Assembly: GCA_036426205.1 (NCBI GenBank)
Contig: CM071567.1
Location: 294,350,592 to 294,414,591, forward strand
Reading direction: 5' to 3'
DNA: 64,000 nt
DNA from: Ascaphus truei
Lineage: Eukaryota > Chordata > Amphibia > Anura > Ascaphidae
Made by a program: the position numbers and the translations under genes. Of this stretch, positions 1-12,450 are shown in pieces. The notes under the pieces were generated by a model. That model did not search any database. It was not told where the DNA came from and saw only the letters and a list, made by a program, of their open reading frames with translations. Every line of letters starts with the position of its first letter. Position 1 is the stretch's first letter.

Positions 1-960
1 ACTTTACTGCTCAAAGATAATTTTTTTTTAAATATTTCAATTCCTATTGTTTGCAGTTAAGAAAAACATAATGTGAAGTTTTCAAATGACTTGATAATGT
101 TTGTATATTTTGATCCAGTTCTATATAAGCTTGATTGCTGTAAATTAATATTGTATGGTGTTATGTTTTGCATTGTGCTATATACATTACATTATATGAA
201 TAGTACTTCATTTAGACTATTAGCTGAAATAATGAGTGATTTCCTTTGAATAGTATACACATTGTAACATTGTTTGCTGATTTTAATTGTTCATAACAAT
301 AACCAGTTAATGGGCTACATACTACAAGTCTATTGGTTTCATATGGTAGCGCTAAAATATGGGTTTCAGAGCTACAATGCACTAAACTTCAACACATTGA
401 GCCACAAGCTGGAGCAGTTAGCAGCAGGTGAAGAACGGTTGCAAAGATGATATGAGAGATACAAAGGAGACAGATAAAAAAAGGAACAAAAAGTGTATAG
501 AGCGCTCAGTCAGTTTACTATGGGACGCAAAAATATATGTACAGTATTGCCACCCCCTGACGAAGTGGACATCGCCAACTAATTCATAGGGGCGGTATTG
601 TGGTTTTATGTTGGCATATTGCAGATCGAGCAGTAAGAGACTACCCCGTTTAGTATCCAGTGCTAGTTCCCCGGGTAAGAAGTGGAAGTTGCAAACAGCC
701 TTCATTTCTATTTCCGGTAACAAATGGACATGAATATATTGGGCAGACTAATAAAACTTTGCAACAAATGCTGGAGTTCCTTGATGATAACCCTCCTTAT
801 GCATAAGTATTAGATTTATTACAAAGATTCCCCTAGGGCAAACTTGTGGCTTTCGATTCCACCAGTAAGACTTCTCTATTCAAAACTTGAACTCTATTGA
901 AGTCCAGAACCAGATTATCATAACCCTTATCTGAAAATTTGTTGATCAAAACTTTAGTAC
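1..960. other. AT-rich sequence without recognised gene
   Basis: AT-rich DNA. The 101-codon open frame on the minus strand (418-723) shows no recognisable domain and looks like chance. I see no splice-flanked coding exon or clear terminal repeats. Confidence 0.5.
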
Positions 961-1781
961 AGCGGAGCGCAAACATTTTTTGTTTGCGCCCCTCTGCCTG
1001 CTCTACCCCTGCTCGTACACCCTCCCCTTACCTACCCTCCAGCATCGGCGGGAGTCATTAGACATCATGAAGCCATGTGACGTTGTTGCGTCATTTGACT
1101 CGCGTTTTCATGGCGACACATCGCCAGAAGTCGCCAGAGAGAAGGTAAGAGACATACAGAGGCCTTGCACGCTCCCCCGGCATTTCATTTAAATGTTGTG
1201 GGTATGAGTGAGGGGCCTCTTGTAAGTGGTGCCCCCCCACAGAAAATCTTGTGCCCCCCCTGGTGGCATGCCCCCTAGTTTGTGCATAACTGCTTTAGAC
1301 TGTTTGAGAAAGTCATTATTAGTAGTACAGTTTCTCTTGATCCAATTAAATTGACCTAGAGAGATTTTTTGCCATCTTTTGTGATGGTTACTTTTGAATG
1401 TAACTATTAGCCGCCATTGATATGAAATGGGTATCTGTCTTAATATCGGATTCCTCATCCACAGAAATATAAGAAACTCTGAGCTTTTAAATATGTCAAT
1501 TTTAAGCCCATATAATTATTGTCAAAGGAGGACAATATATATTTTAAGAGCCGACGCTCCACCTCCCCAAGTGAAAATCATATATTCTTTTTAAAACATT
1601 TTTCGATGTGGTTCCTCTTTGAAAGCTGCGAAAGTTTCCTGGTTCTCTCCAATTTCAGAATTATATCAAGATTACACTCTCAAGTCTCATATAGTCATTT
1701 AGACTGACTACTGGGACTTGATTCACTTTAAGTATTGATGTTTATACTGTATATAGGATATAATAAGGGGTTCTCTTTGTA

Positions 1782-1782
<1 letters not shown>
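961..1782. other. GC-rich repeat-like patch with a 9-bp perfect hairpin, then unrecognised DNA
   Basis: Positions 967-975 (GCGCAAACA) and 981-989 (TGTTTGCGC) form a perfect stem around a five-T loop. CG-richer sequence with C-runs follows to about 1280, which contrasts with the AT-rich flanks and suggests an old inserted element. Family not recognised. Nothing further is seen in 1330-1782. Confidence 0.3.

Positions 1783-1828
<46 letters not shown>
1783..1828. repeat. (TA)n microsatellite
   Basis: About 23 uninterrupted TA dinucleotides. Confidence 0.95.
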
Positions 1829-1832
<4 letters not shown>

Positions 1833-2384
1833 AATATAACTGTATGCGATCTCTCCATCCACGTACCTTGTGTACACCGCATACGCAGTCGTCGTCGCAG
1901 CCGCGGCCACCGGCGATAAAACCTTAGGCAGTCACCTAGAGCAGCACATTTTCAAGTGCGGGGGGAGTGGAGGAGGAAGACGGACGAAGGATGGTGGGCA
2001 TGGAGCAGAGTAGCGGCATAAGCAGTCGGCACTGGAGACGAGCGGTGGCAGGAGAGGAAGATGCAGCACCAGGGAAGCTGAGCAGGGCGGCAGAGGAGAA
2101 GGCCTGCTGGGAGGAGCGAGCTCCAGCCATCCGACCTGGAAGTCTTCACTAACTTACGGTGTCTGCCGCTGTTACAGTGCAGCTCCTCCCAGTCATCTTC
2201 CACCTCTGTCTCCCTGTTCCGCTCCCGCGGTGCTCCATCTTCCTCTCCCACACCGCCCATCTCTACCGCCGACCTCCTCTCCGGCCGCTGCCCATCTCTG
2301 CCGAGACCCTGGTCTGTGCCCACCACTCATCAATACCGCCACTCCGCTCCTGCCAGTCTGTGTCCTCCACAGACCACAGGTAGG
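1829..2384. other. CpG-bearing, GC-rich unrecognised segment
   Basis: Higher GC and several CpGs (for example near 1895-1915 and 2220-2290). Overlapping open frames on both strands follow from base composition and show no domain. This may be part of an unrecognised mobile element that includes the following purine tract. Confidence 0.3.
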
Positions 2385-2705
2385 CATTATTTGGGTGAGT
2401 GGAGGAAGGGGTGAGAGAAGAGGAGGACAGGGTGAGAAGAAGAGGAGGGTGAGAGGAGGGGGACGAGAGAAGAGGAAGGGGATGGAAGAAGAGGAAGAGG
2501 GGTGAGAAAAGAGGAGGAGGGGTGAGAGAAAAGGAGGCGGAAGGGGTAACAGAAGTGGAGGAGGTGGTGAGAGGAGGAGGAGGGGTGAAAGAAAAGGAGG
2601 AGGAGGGGTAACAGAAGTGGAGGAGGTGGTGAGAAAAGAAGGGATGAGAGAGGAGGAGTATGGTGAGCGAGAGATGGAGGTAAGAAAGGAGGAGGGTGCG
2701 AAAGA
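2385..2705. repeat. Polypurine (GGA/GAA-rich) tract with degenerate tandem units
   Basis: Nearly all plus-strand bases are G or A, with diffuse tandem copies of GAGGAGGGGTGAGA-like units. Long homopurine tracts can form triplex (H-DNA). Open frames here are low-complexity artefacts. Confidence 0.85.
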
Positions 2706-2746
2706 GAGGAGCTACTGTGTAATGTTTACATCTTCTTTCCAAAAGT

Positions 2747-2767
2747 GGGGGGGGGGGGGGGGGGGGG
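2747..2767 (+). repeat. Run of 21 consecutive G
   Basis: A homopolymer of 21 G directly downstream of the polypurine tract, able in principle to form a G-quadruplex. Its length is prone to sequencing error. Confidence 0.9.
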
Positions 2768-2813
2768 CGATGTGTGCAGGGCTGAAGGTTCACCTAGGGT
2801 GCTTAATATCCTT

Positions 2814-2814
<1 letters not shown>

Positions 2815-2849
<35 letters not shown>

Positions 2850-3031
2850 CAACACCACACACACAACACACCACAACACACAAACACACACACAACACAC
2901 ACACACACACACACACACACCACACACACACACACACACACATATATACACATATATACACATACAATATTATATAATATATTTTTTATATGATATTTAT
3001 AGATATATATATATACATACATACATACATA
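2815..3031. repeat. (CA)n then (TATACA)n/(CATA)n microsatellite
   Basis: An imperfect CA repeat (2815-2942) grades into TATACA and TA/CATA units (2943-3031). The His/Thr-rich and Val/Cys-rich frames over it are not genes. Confidence 0.95.
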
Positions 3032-5879
3032 CACACTTGACTCATGACACTGACTTCACCTGCAGTACATGATTCTTGAAAATAATGACGTGTTTAGTTT
3101 TTCTTACAGCAGGGTAATCCGCGTTTGAGTCTGTTATCCGTAATGCAGGTGCACGCAGAAGAGATATAGTAGTAACATGATCTGTGCCTCCAACCCTGCA
3201 CTGATGGTACTAGCAGAGTATTTCTTTGGATAACCTCATGGAATTGCCAGGTATTTTTTTTTGCAACCCATGAATTACTTTGAGCACAGATTGAATTGTC
3301 AAACGAAAGGACATTAAGGCTATGGTAATCATGTGCAAGTTCTGGAAAGGAACGAGAACCTGGAACAAACAAGTGCTAAAAAACATTTTATTCATTGTAT
3401 TATTTTACCAACATCAACAGAATTTGAATTAAATTTTATAGACCACCAAATTGCTCTGTATTAAATGTAAGTTTCTGGAAAGCACCACACAGCTGTTACA
3501 GCTTCCTCGTGACATGTTCAGCTTTCATTATGAATTGGGCTAATCAGAGACATAAACATGAAATGGCCTCTGTTGTCAGAAAGATTTTAGAGTAGAAACG
3601 AATTACAGTGTATAACACCGCACAATGCAGCATAAAATGAATAGAGGATAATAATGGGAGGATAACAACCGGACTAAGAAATGAAGAGCGCGTTAAAAAA
3701 AACTATGATGGCCTTCAATAATCTGTCAGTGTTTCATGTTTTTGTATTTGTGGGAGAGATTTCTGTCGTTACAGCCCTTTTTGAAAGATCTATGCATGCA
3801 TGTGTTATTTTTTTTATGATGGTGCTACGAAATGCACGTCAACCTGCAAATATCTATACATTGGCTTTGCAAATGGTGATGTTTTAATGTAAATAAATAT
3901 TTTGATGATTTAAGGATGTAATATGCAGATTTCGCAGTAATTTATTTACAGCTTAATTACTGTTAGGAAGGGAAAAGTTTGTATAAAGGAGCAAAAATAC
4001 CTGCATCACATAAATATACATGTACTTTATGTAAAAAAAAGTCAACAGCTTAGTATTTGCTGAGAAAATACGGAAATAAATTCAGCATTGTGGCAATGAA
4101 TAAGTCAGCCATGTGGATTCAAGTATCCATCTCGGTTTCAGAATGCAACCACTTGATTTATCTATCAGCCAGAAGTTTTGCACATTTGGTGGTTGTTCTG
4201 TATAGTAAATAACCACAAAGCTAATAAACATGAATACATTTAGTACTTGAAACTTGATGGCACAGGCTTACATAGCCAATGTGTTTACAGAACAACAACA
4301 ACAACATACAGTATATCTGATCATGTGTGCTAGTGTGTGTGTCTGTGTGTGAGTACGACTTATGTGACTCCTCTTTACTGACAGGACAGAGAAAGGGGTG
4401 GCTGACACTCCAGATAACCCTTTATTATTACAGTACCAATAATTTCTCTATTGTGATTTCCATAAGCAATAAAAAATTACATCCTGAGGGGTTTCTATAT
4501 ATTTTCATTATACTTTTATATGATTGACGATGAGGGAGAGAGATTCATGCAAAGACTAAAAAAAAAAGGCAGACAGTCACTTTCAATATATAGTATGGTG
4601 TATTCCAAGCTATAGTAGTGAAACCCAGCAATGAGAAATTATTCTAATTGTAACAAAGGATTGTCAGCGATATATTCTTGGTGCACCAAGCACCTCTGTC
4701 AATGTCCTGTTTGCATAGACAAATTAAATCCCTGTAAATGATGGATGCCCAGGGATTCTAAGAATTGCATGGTCCTTAGAGTTGACAGTTTGTGGCAATT
4801 GTCCTTCGTTAATATCAGAGGGTGTGCATCCTTCTTCTAAAAGTCAAAAAGGCTAATTTATCAAAAGCTATTAAATGTGGGATTAATTTTCTAAATAGAT
4901 CAATGTGAGTGCCCCAGGCTAGGATAACGAGCGTGTGGCTAATAATCCTACAGTAGTTTGGTATGTTCTGTGTCTTTATTTATGAATCACAGTTTCACCC
5001 TGGTACAATAAGCTGCTTTGTGGTTATTAGATTAATGCTAAATAGTGGATCCCGTAGGATTTTAGAAAATTACATTTTGTTGGAAGTCTTGTGGAGACAA
5101 ACTCCACTAAGAGCCATAATTCAATGCATGAGCTACAGCTCTGAGATACTCACCCCTCAGGCCTTTTTCTCCATGTACGGTAGATTCCAGAGTCCCAAAT
5201 TACAGTATTGGAATTGTACTGCGCCATTTTGAAACCGCTTTGCTCCCACTGCCCATCTATACTGCCTTAACACCAAAAGTATCAATAGAAAAGCCAGTCG
5301 CTCTTCTTCTGATTGGCTGGATTGCAGCATGGGTAGCAAAACTCATCTAATTGACAAATCTGTTAAATCAATTTGTGTTGGATCTATGTTAAAGTAATTC
5401 TTTTCACTATGGAGAAAAAACTTTTCTGGCATTAAGTATAAACTTGGGCTAAAAAAATATACATTTGCAGAATAGAAAGAACCCTCCATCCAAAAGTGTT
5501 ATCTTTCAAGGTGGCGAGAGAAGAGAAAGCCCAACATATTGAGATGAAGATTCACAAATCATATCAGCTCTTATTAGGAGATGGTCTATTTATTATGACA
5601 TGATACCAATTATCTGTTAACAGTCTTTGTGCATGGTCATTACATAGAACCCTTGGTTACTTTTTGTTACACGACAAAACGTTTTCTTAGTGACTTTAAA
5701 TAGTTACAATATAAAATGTTAAGGATAATAGAAGTTTATGGCACAATTGGTTACATGTTTACATTGAACCATCATCAACTGTGTCTGGCGGGACATCCCT
5801 AATCACAGTGCTCAGTTGCTGAGGCATCCATACAAAAGGACAAGGTCACAGAAAATGCAGGACAAATAGACCGTCCCAG
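3032..5879. other. No gene recognised
   Basis: AT-rich unique-looking sequence with short A and T runs and a small (AAC)n patch near 4290-4305. The open frames are under 92 codons and lack recognisable domains. Confidence 0.5.
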
Positions 5880-6021
5880 GAGACAGAGACAGACAGAGAG
5901 TCACAGGAGACAGAGACAGACAGTTCCAGGAGACAGAGACAAACAGACACAGGAGATAGACAGACAGTCACAGGAGATAGACAGACAGAGAGTCACAGGA
6001 GCCTGAGGGGACAGAGAGTCA

Positions 6022-6053
<32 letters not shown>

Positions 6054-6300
6054 TATCAGGACACTACAAATACACACACACCAACAGAACACAATAAATA
6101 CACACACACCAACAGGACACAACACATACACACACACCAACAGGGTACAACAAATACTCACACTCACACCCCAACAGGACAGAACAAATACACACATATG
6201 GACAGGACAAATATACATACACACACCAACAGGACAAAACAAATACACACACACACCTATATACAACAAGACAAATACACAGGACAGAGACAGACATAGC
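5880..6300. repeat. Degenerate minisatellite (about 30-bp units)
   Basis: Two adjoining tandem arrays. The first (5880-6020) repeats GACAGAGACAGACAG/GTCACAGGA units. The second (6055-6290) repeats a unit of about 30 bp built from CCAACAGGACA followed by AAATACACACACA. Copies differ by several bases. The 146-codon Cys/Val-rich minus frame across it is a repeat artefact. Confidence 0.85.
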
Positions 6301-6332
6301 TTCACCTCCTGGCTGTCCATGCTACCTCTGCT

Positions 6333-6507
6333 TGGCCCCACCCCACAGGCTCCTGACCCTTCCTCCTGATTAGCTGCTGCTGGGAAATGCAGCTAATCAG
6401 GATAGAGGAAACTGCCTAGCCCCCTAGCTTGGCCCTGCTGTGAGAAATCAGGGAACTGCACAGCATCCTTTTGACCCTCTCACAGAACCCCAGGTTGGGA
6501 AACACTG
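6333..6507 (-). mobile_element. hAT-like terminal fragment
   Basis: Read on the minus strand, the segment begins at 6507 with CAGTGTTTCCCAACCTGG, which resembles the terminal inverted repeat of hAT-Charlie-type transposons, followed by GGGTTCTGTGAGAGGGTC. A small foldback (6380-6405, TAGCTGC...GCAGCTA) lies inside. I do not find a convincing opposite terminus or 8-bp duplication, so this is one end of a decayed non-autonomous copy. Confidence 0.45.
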
Positions 6508-7199
6508 GTCTATGACCATGGAAATTGCAAAATGATTTATGTAATGTGGATGTAATGTCAAGTTCCCCTTGTGGTCGAATACAGTTGTTTATTTTATTTA
6601 GACTATAATCTGTTTATCATACAATCTATAACATTAATTATGTATGTATTCTATCATGTACAATGCTTTCCAATTGTCAGTGGCATGGAAAATGTGTTTT
6701 ATAAACCATGAATAAACTATTATCTGTATAGAGAAAATGTTGATGTTTTGCTGTATCATGCATGATTTGAATGCATTCTTCTGTTTATCATGCATCATTT
6801 GCATTTGGACTAAGCAGTAAATGCTTATGACAGAGATATACCCAGAATAAAGTTAAACATTGACAATGCCTTAAAAAGGTTTCACATCAGTAAAAAAAAA
6901 AGCACTTTATTCTATGCATAACATATAAGAGGAATAACTGCTGGTTAAGATTATTATGTTGTTTACAAAGGGAATGGGTGTAAAAAAAAGTTACAGTTTA
7001 ACAATGAAAAAAATTCCTACGTCTTCCTTTTTTACACGTAGCTATAGTGTATTCTATAGTGTATTCCCACCTTGGAGGATACATTGATTGGGTGTTATGC
7101 ATCCATGCCCATCCCACAGTGAGGAACGTGTTAGAGAAGGATGAGAAGATGGCAGTGGAATTAGCAATTAGAGGATCTTGATGATGAGACTGTTCAGAG
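6508..7199. other. No gene recognised
   Basis: AT-rich DNA with A-runs; nothing supported. Confidence 0.5.
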
Positions 7200-7660
7200 A
7201 GTGAATGCAGAAGGGTGAAGAAGGGAGGGGGGGTGCGAAGCAGAGGGAGGATTGGTGGAGGAGCTTGAAGCTCCTTGACTTTGAGGCTCTCACATGCTGT
7301 AACCTCAATTCTCCTGCTTGTCTGCTCTCCTCTCCCATGCCTCTTAATCCCTTCCTCCCCCCATGACTTTTAACACCTTCCTCCCCCCCTTGACTTTTAA
7401 CTCCTTCCTCTCCTCCCCATACCTCTTAACCTATTTCTCACCTTCATGACTCTCAATACCCCTCAAACGTGACTCTCAATCACCTCCTCCTTTAGTCCTT
7501 TAAGCCCCCTCCTCCCCATGCCTCTTATCCTCCTCCTCTCCTATGCCTCTTATCCTCCTCCTCTCGTATGCCTCATATCCTCCTCCTCTCCTATGCCTCT
7601 TATCCCCTCCTCTTCCATGCCCATTAAACCCCACTGCCCCATACCTCCATACCCCTTAAA
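7200..7660. repeat. Pyrimidine-rich minisatellite
   Basis: A short purine-rich lead-in (7200-7250), then CTCCTCC-rich DNA. Positions 7500-7625 hold about four copies of a 25-28-bp unit of the form TCCTCCTCTCCTATGCCTCT. The 71-codon plus frame here is compositional. Confidence 0.8.
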
Positions 7661-8299
7661 TGTGTGCAGGAGAAGAATGTGCACAATAGGGCTATTAACT
7701 GGTGCAGGTACTGCTGATTCAAACACAGCATAGAGTACTGTATATGAAAGAAGTCCTGTGATTTCACAAATGGAGAAATGAATATGCTACAGTATACATT
7801 GTAAATTACAAAAAGAGAGTAGAGGGTATAGTGAGAAATGTCTTCACAGAATTCCCTTTGTCGCACACCACCCTTAAAACGTAACATGCTATGATGATTG
7901 TTAAAGACATGTGTCACTGTTCTTAGAATTTAAACAATAATTAAAAAGTAATTAAGTAGGATATATTTGGTAGTGAAAACACCCACTAATAGTAACTTAA
8001 CGTAGCACAGATTAATCATTTGTTGCTACCTTATAGATGAGCTTTAAATGAGTATTACATACCTTTAATGAAGTGGTTCATTGCACAAATGTGGGCCATA
8101 GATCTGCAAGTGTAGCTTGCATTAGTTAGGTGAGATGCCCCACACAGAGTACAACACTTGTATTTCGTTAAATTTGCCACATTGTGACAACTGTATGTTA
8201 AAAGGGGTATTAAGCCTATCAATGGGATCAAAGTGCTAGTCTGAATAGATGCAGGGGTCGTGGTCTATGCCTTTAAAGCTCATCTATAATATATATATA
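7661..8299. other. No gene recognised
   Basis: AT-rich sequence; nothing supported apart from a short AT repeat (8286-8302) at the left edge of the next feature. Confidence 0.5.
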
Positions 8300-8307
8300 T
8301 ATCCCCT

Positions 8308-8360
8308 GATACCTGATGAAGTCAGCGTCATAGCTGACACAACGCATAGGGCGTCATCTA
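8308..8360 (+). ncRNA. Hammerhead-ribozyme-like core, degraded
   Basis: CTGATGA (8313-8319) is followed by a perfect 6-bp helix, GTCAGC (8321-8326) with GCTGAC (8333-8338). A short stem III (ACGC with GCGT) then leads to the cleavage-type triplet GTC (8353-8355). The invariant GAAA is replaced by ACAA at 8339-8342 and stem I is not convincing, so activity is unlikely. The order of elements is that of type I hammerheads found in Penelope-like elements and retrozymes. Confidence 0.5.
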
Positions 8361-8937
8361 GTCGACAGCAGTGGAGCATTTGCTCTGAGGATTCCCGGCG
8401 TCTGAAGGGAAACAAAGTGTATTTCAACATCCCCCATGGAGCGGTTCCCTTGCAGGGAGTGGAGGAGAGATTTTTCAGCACTGCCACAGCCAGCAGACAC
8501 AGACCTACTGTAGGCAGACCTAGGACGGACTGGATTTCATCCACTAACTGTACATCTGCGGTTACTATCTTAAATATAAGGTACTCCAGTAGGCACCACT
8601 GGCTCCAATATACATCATACACACATCAGGTCTGCAATTAACCTGCTCCCTCCAGCATACTGCAGACCCAGTAGACGGGCGCACATCAAGCGTGTATCCC
8701 AGATTAGTTCTATGGGGACTTGTCCACAGCAGTAGGGGACACTTTATTATCTTCAGAATATGTTCTAACTGTGCCGCTGGAAGGTAATTTAGCATTTGCC
8801 ATACATGGGACTCTGTTGGTTATACACACAGAGCTGCAGTATTTTTTTCTTTGAACCAATCACTGCTCCTCAGAGACTATATACTGTACCATCAAGGCAT
8901 ATTGCACCTATATTTAGTAATGTGCTCTTTCTTTGTC
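8361..8937. other. Probable continuation of hammerhead-bearing repeat
   Basis: Moderately GC-rich sequence with overlapping open frames on both strands (8249-8641 plus, 8284-8622 minus) and no recognised domain. It most likely belongs to the repeat carrying the 8.3-kb hammerhead-like core. The right end is undefined. Confidence 0.3.
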
Positions 8938-8981
8938 TGTATATATATATATATATATATATAAATATATATATATATATC
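8938..8981. repeat. (TA)n microsatellite
   Basis: TA dinucleotides with one ATA interruption near 8962. Confidence 0.9.
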
Positions 8982-8984
8982 TCA

Positions 8985-9720
8985 AAGACACAAAGAAGAG
9001 AAAATAAAGTAGCGCCTAAGTGATGGTACTAACAAATTAAAATAAAATATTCATAACAAGGGATAAACCAACATAAATAACAATGTATAAGTGTCTAATC
9101 TGAATAATTAAATGGAGCTAATAAAGCCCTAAATGCTAAAATAAAACTGTGAATAAAGAAGGGAAAAAAAAGGAATACCAGTCCTTTAAAAATGTCCAAC
9201 AATTGATGGAAATGAGATGCTGGTGTGGGGATCTCCGGCTGCTCTCATAGGGGATTAACCACATCCGATGGGAATCTACAGAAAAAAGAGAGGAGAGAGC
9301 ACACACCCCATAGTGTAAAACCGTACATTTAATGTTGGGAAGGGGGGGGAAGGGGGAAGAAAATCACTCACAAGGGTACAAGAATAAAAAGCGTTTTGTG
9401 AAATATCGCCACCATCTGGTGTCCGTAGCAGGATCTACAGTCCAACAGCCTCATGGATATGAAGGGGCGGTGATCCGTCAGGAATCCCAAGGTGCCTCGG
9501 ATTTTTCACAGGTAACGTCCTAGGAGTTCCAGATAATGTCTCCTATGCTGGATAGCCGCTTTGCTGTTCCGCGCTCGAACCGGCCTGTTACTGCGCTTGC
9601 GTGATGATGTAGTGTCCGTGCGTGATGTGTGATGACGCTCCCTGACGCGTTTTGTCGCACACGGGTGACTTTTTCAAAGGGTAATGGAGAAGGGATGTAG
9701 GGCTAATTATATATACCCTC
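8985..9720 (-). mobile_element. Hammerhead-type interspersed repeat (Penelope/retrozyme-like)
   Basis: The layout recurs elsewhere in this window (22.86-23.27, 34.5-34.9 and 53.95-54.3 kb): an AATAAA-bearing AT-rich part, a region with TTTAATGTTGGG-like sequence, then a CpG-rich part ending in ACGCGTTTTGTC and TTTTTCAAAGG. Read on the minus strand, that end has the order of a hammerhead core. No protein-coding capacity is seen. Boundaries are approximate and the class assignment is inferred. Confidence 0.4.
9634..9682 (-). ncRNA. Hammerhead-like 3' half, degraded
   Basis: On the minus strand: TTTGAAAAAGTC (decayed CUGAUGA side), GTC...GAC stem II, AAAAC in place of GAAAC, then ACGC...GCGTC, a short stem III ending in GTC. 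The 3' half matches the 8.3-kb copy (ACGC, AGGG, GCGTC), but the 5' core is lost. Confidence 0.4.
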
Positions 9721-9946
9721 ATGGTAGCCTAGCAACCCCTAAATCCAGCTGTATGTACGTTATCTAATGGGTCACAAACTCAATACACTAATTAATTCCA
9801 AGGTAATGGATGTCAGAACTAGAAAGATAAAACCAGGAGGCTAATGCTAAACAATGTAAATGTAGATGTACAACTATAAAAATTGTGCTGGAGGTTTGTG
9901 GCAGGCGCTAACATCTTTTTCTTTTTTTTTCTCATATATATATATA

Positions 9947-10634
9947 TGTAACACGGCTGGTCCAGATTGCCTCTCTGCCCTTGTCACATAAGTCCTGATA
10001 GGGCTGCAGGTTGAGACAGCTATTCCAAGGGGCATTGAACCCCACTCATGCTACTCTCTGAGTGACAGGAGAGGAGGTGACATAGTGTTTGTGTACAGCC
10101 AATAGGGGTGCAGACACTATGCCCTCCCCTTCCAGATCTCAGAGAGGAAGTGCCAAACTGTTAATCAGTTCTGGTCTGGAGTCTGGAGAGACTGAAGTGC
10201 TGTGAATCTCTCCCATCCGGGATCAGCGTGCCTCCCAGCTCCCAGCGTGCCTCCCGTTCAACAGAGGCCTCAATACTACCACAGGTCCAGCATCATCCAG
10301 AGGCTGGGATCATCTGACATCCATCTGCAACACTGTAAAGAACAACTGCAGTGACTGCATGCAATAAAGCCCTTTGTTTTATATACTCCTGTCTGAGATT
10401 GCAGTGTATTGGACAGGGGTATGGAAGTACTGTGCTTTGGGGGATCTATCATTGGGCATCCTGGAGCTCCCTGAACCTGGAGGCGCTGACACCCTGAGCT
10501 GAACATCCTGAACCACAAAAGCCTGTCCTGGTCCCCATACCAACAAGGACATCTCAGCTCTCCTGGACCATCACAGATACGACACAGCACCACACATGTA
10601 ACATCTCCCAGAGGGTGGAGGAAGCAGTGCTACA
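9947..10634 (+). mobile_element. Solo LTR (688 bp)
   Basis: Starts TGTAACA and ends TGCTACA, giving imperfect inverted ends. It is flanked on both sides by TATA (9943-9946 and 10635-10638), a probable 4-bp target duplication inside a (TA)n tract. AATAAA lies inside (about 10365), followed by TTTGTTTTATA, as expected of an R/U5 boundary. Internal sequence is shared with the 15.2-kb fragment (AGTGACAGGAGAGGAGGTGA-like) and the end resembles the LTR at 20.1 kb. No internal coding region or second LTR adjoins, so it is a recombined solo LTR. Superfamily not determined. Confidence 0.7.
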
Positions 10635-10638
10635 TATA

Positions 10639-11596
10639 TATCATACTTAATTACTTTTTAATTACGATTTAAATTGTACGAAGAGTGATACATGTCTTAA
10701 CAATCATAATTAAACCTTTTAAGGGTGGTGTGAGGCAAAGTGATTTCTCTGTAAGATATTTCTAACTGTGCCCTTCACTCTCTTTTTGTAATTCACTACA
10801 AATTCACAGCATTGCTCCCACACAACTATATATCACTAGTTTTGTACATTTTCATTCAGGTCAATTCAGTACAGTACCATAGTTGATCATCACCTTTTTT
10901 TCCTTTTTACCTATACTATACATTGTGCATGTTTAAGATCTTTATTTTCTCCTTTCAGTTTGTGTATGTGTAGCAGCGGACAGTGAGTCATACAGGCTTG
11001 GGTTATTGCCGGCATAGCAGGTAGTCCCTTTACATAGATGGCACAGCAGTTTTATTAGTTGTTGTGCTATAAAAAATATACTTCTCAGCAGCTGACTGCC
11101 ATACATTACTGTACTCCCCTGACAATATTTTCTTTTCAAATCAAACTAATGTTCTATTCAGTAGAATAACTCAGGAGCCTGTCACTGTAATATGAAATAA
11201 AACATTGATGGCAGCTGTATAGATAAAGCACATCTCCAATTTTTCAATTTCATTAATGGAGATACTCCTACATTTAGTAAACAATAATAAATATATCCAG
11301 CAGTAAATATGGGAAATAATTTAGTCCCATCTATTTTGTTGAGGGGAGAAAAAAAAAACCTTTTTTATCTCTGGACTGGAATTACTTGAGAAATAAGGAC
11401 GTCTTGTTGATAAACATTAAGTTATTAAAATATTAAGAGATTATAGTCCTTACATTCAATATTTTCTAGATTTTCAAAATGAATGCTTTTAGGGCAGTGA
11501 ATGGAAAATGAGTGACAAGCTTGTACAGTATTTATAAATCAGCACACCCTCAGCTGAAACATTCAAATTAGATCAATATTGCACATCTTTATAATA
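10639..11596. other. No gene recognised
   Basis: AT-rich DNA. The 65-codon minus frame at 10942-11139 has no recognisable domain. Confidence 0.5.
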
Positions 11597-11660
11597 CTGA
11601 GGAAGACCTCCCTGGGGACTGAAATGTTGATGATGTTTGCTGTATGAATAAAGCTATTTT
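11590..11660 (+). ncRNA. Hammerhead-like core (CTGAGGA ... GAAA)
   Basis: CTGAGGA (11597-11603, fitting CUGANGA) and GAAA (11621-11624) flank an imperfect stem II of CCTC/GGGG type. Sequence after GAAA is TGTTGATGATG, then ATGAATAAAGCTATTTT, the same AATAAA-type context seen downstream of the other copies. No clear stem I or cleavage triplet is visible, so this is a relic. Confidence 0.4.
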
Positions 11661-11998
11661 CATTTAATCAAATGTACCTACATGTGATGGACATCCTTAT
11701 AATAACATACATTACAAACATGCTCACACACTGTATATATCACTGTAAAATTAATGAACTTGTTGGTGCCGGGAAGTGTACATTGTGGTAGATTCGGATT
11801 TGGCTTCTGCTATTGATTTAGCTATATATTAAAATGATATTATTATTATTATCATCAGGGCTGCTGGAACTATTTTGTGACTGGGGCTTGGAGCACAGTG
11901 GATTTACAGTCATGCATGCGCACACACACCCAACCAGTGCTGTAGTCGTTAAACAGAGGGTATACTCTATCTGAAGGTTCAATATTTTGGGGCTAGGA
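11661..11998. other. No gene recognised
   Basis: AT-rich DNA with a short (ATT)n patch near 11839-11851; nothing supported. Confidence 0.5.
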
Positions 11999-12392
11999 CA
12001 ATAGAGAAAGGCGAATTAGCCCAAATCAGTATCCTGGATTTCCCCCTCAAAATCCGTTTTCCGGTGTAAAATTCGCAAATGGATTTGGCCGGTTTTAATC
12101 CGCGCGGATTCATGAAAAACCGTGATTGGATACAATCAGTTGATGGATTTGTAGAATCCAATCTGCGGATTCTGCAATCCATTGGCGGATTGCAGAATCC
12201 ATGGATTGGCTTCTGCAAACTCATCCATGGATTGTGGAATCTGCAGAGTATATTGGTAATAATAATACAAATATTTGCAAAACGCGAATCGCCCTTTTTG
12301 AGATTAATTTGTGGAAATCTGCGGACAAAAGGAACCAGCTGATCCGCTGCGGTACCAAATCCGCCAACAAAATTTGCCCATCTCTATTGGCG
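11999..12392. mobile_element. Foldback/MITE-like element rich in GGATT motifs
   Basis: The ends are related in inverted orientation: AATAGAGAAAGGCGAATT on the left, and on the right (minus strand) AATAGAGATGGGCAAATT. The interior repeats GGATT/AATCC many times in both orientations (12050-12240), so the strand can fold extensively. A similar terminus (AGAGATGGGCAAAT) recurs alone at 35770-35783. The open frames across it are by-products. Superfamily not assigned. Confidence 0.55.
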
Positions 12393-12450
12393 AACCCATG
12401 GCCCGCGGCGGCACTTGCAGTGGACCGCATGATCAGCGGTCTCAAGCCAG

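Noticed and set aside
418..723. Minus-strand 101-codon frame
   Set aside because: No domain, no splice context, hydrophobic end explained by T-rich complement.
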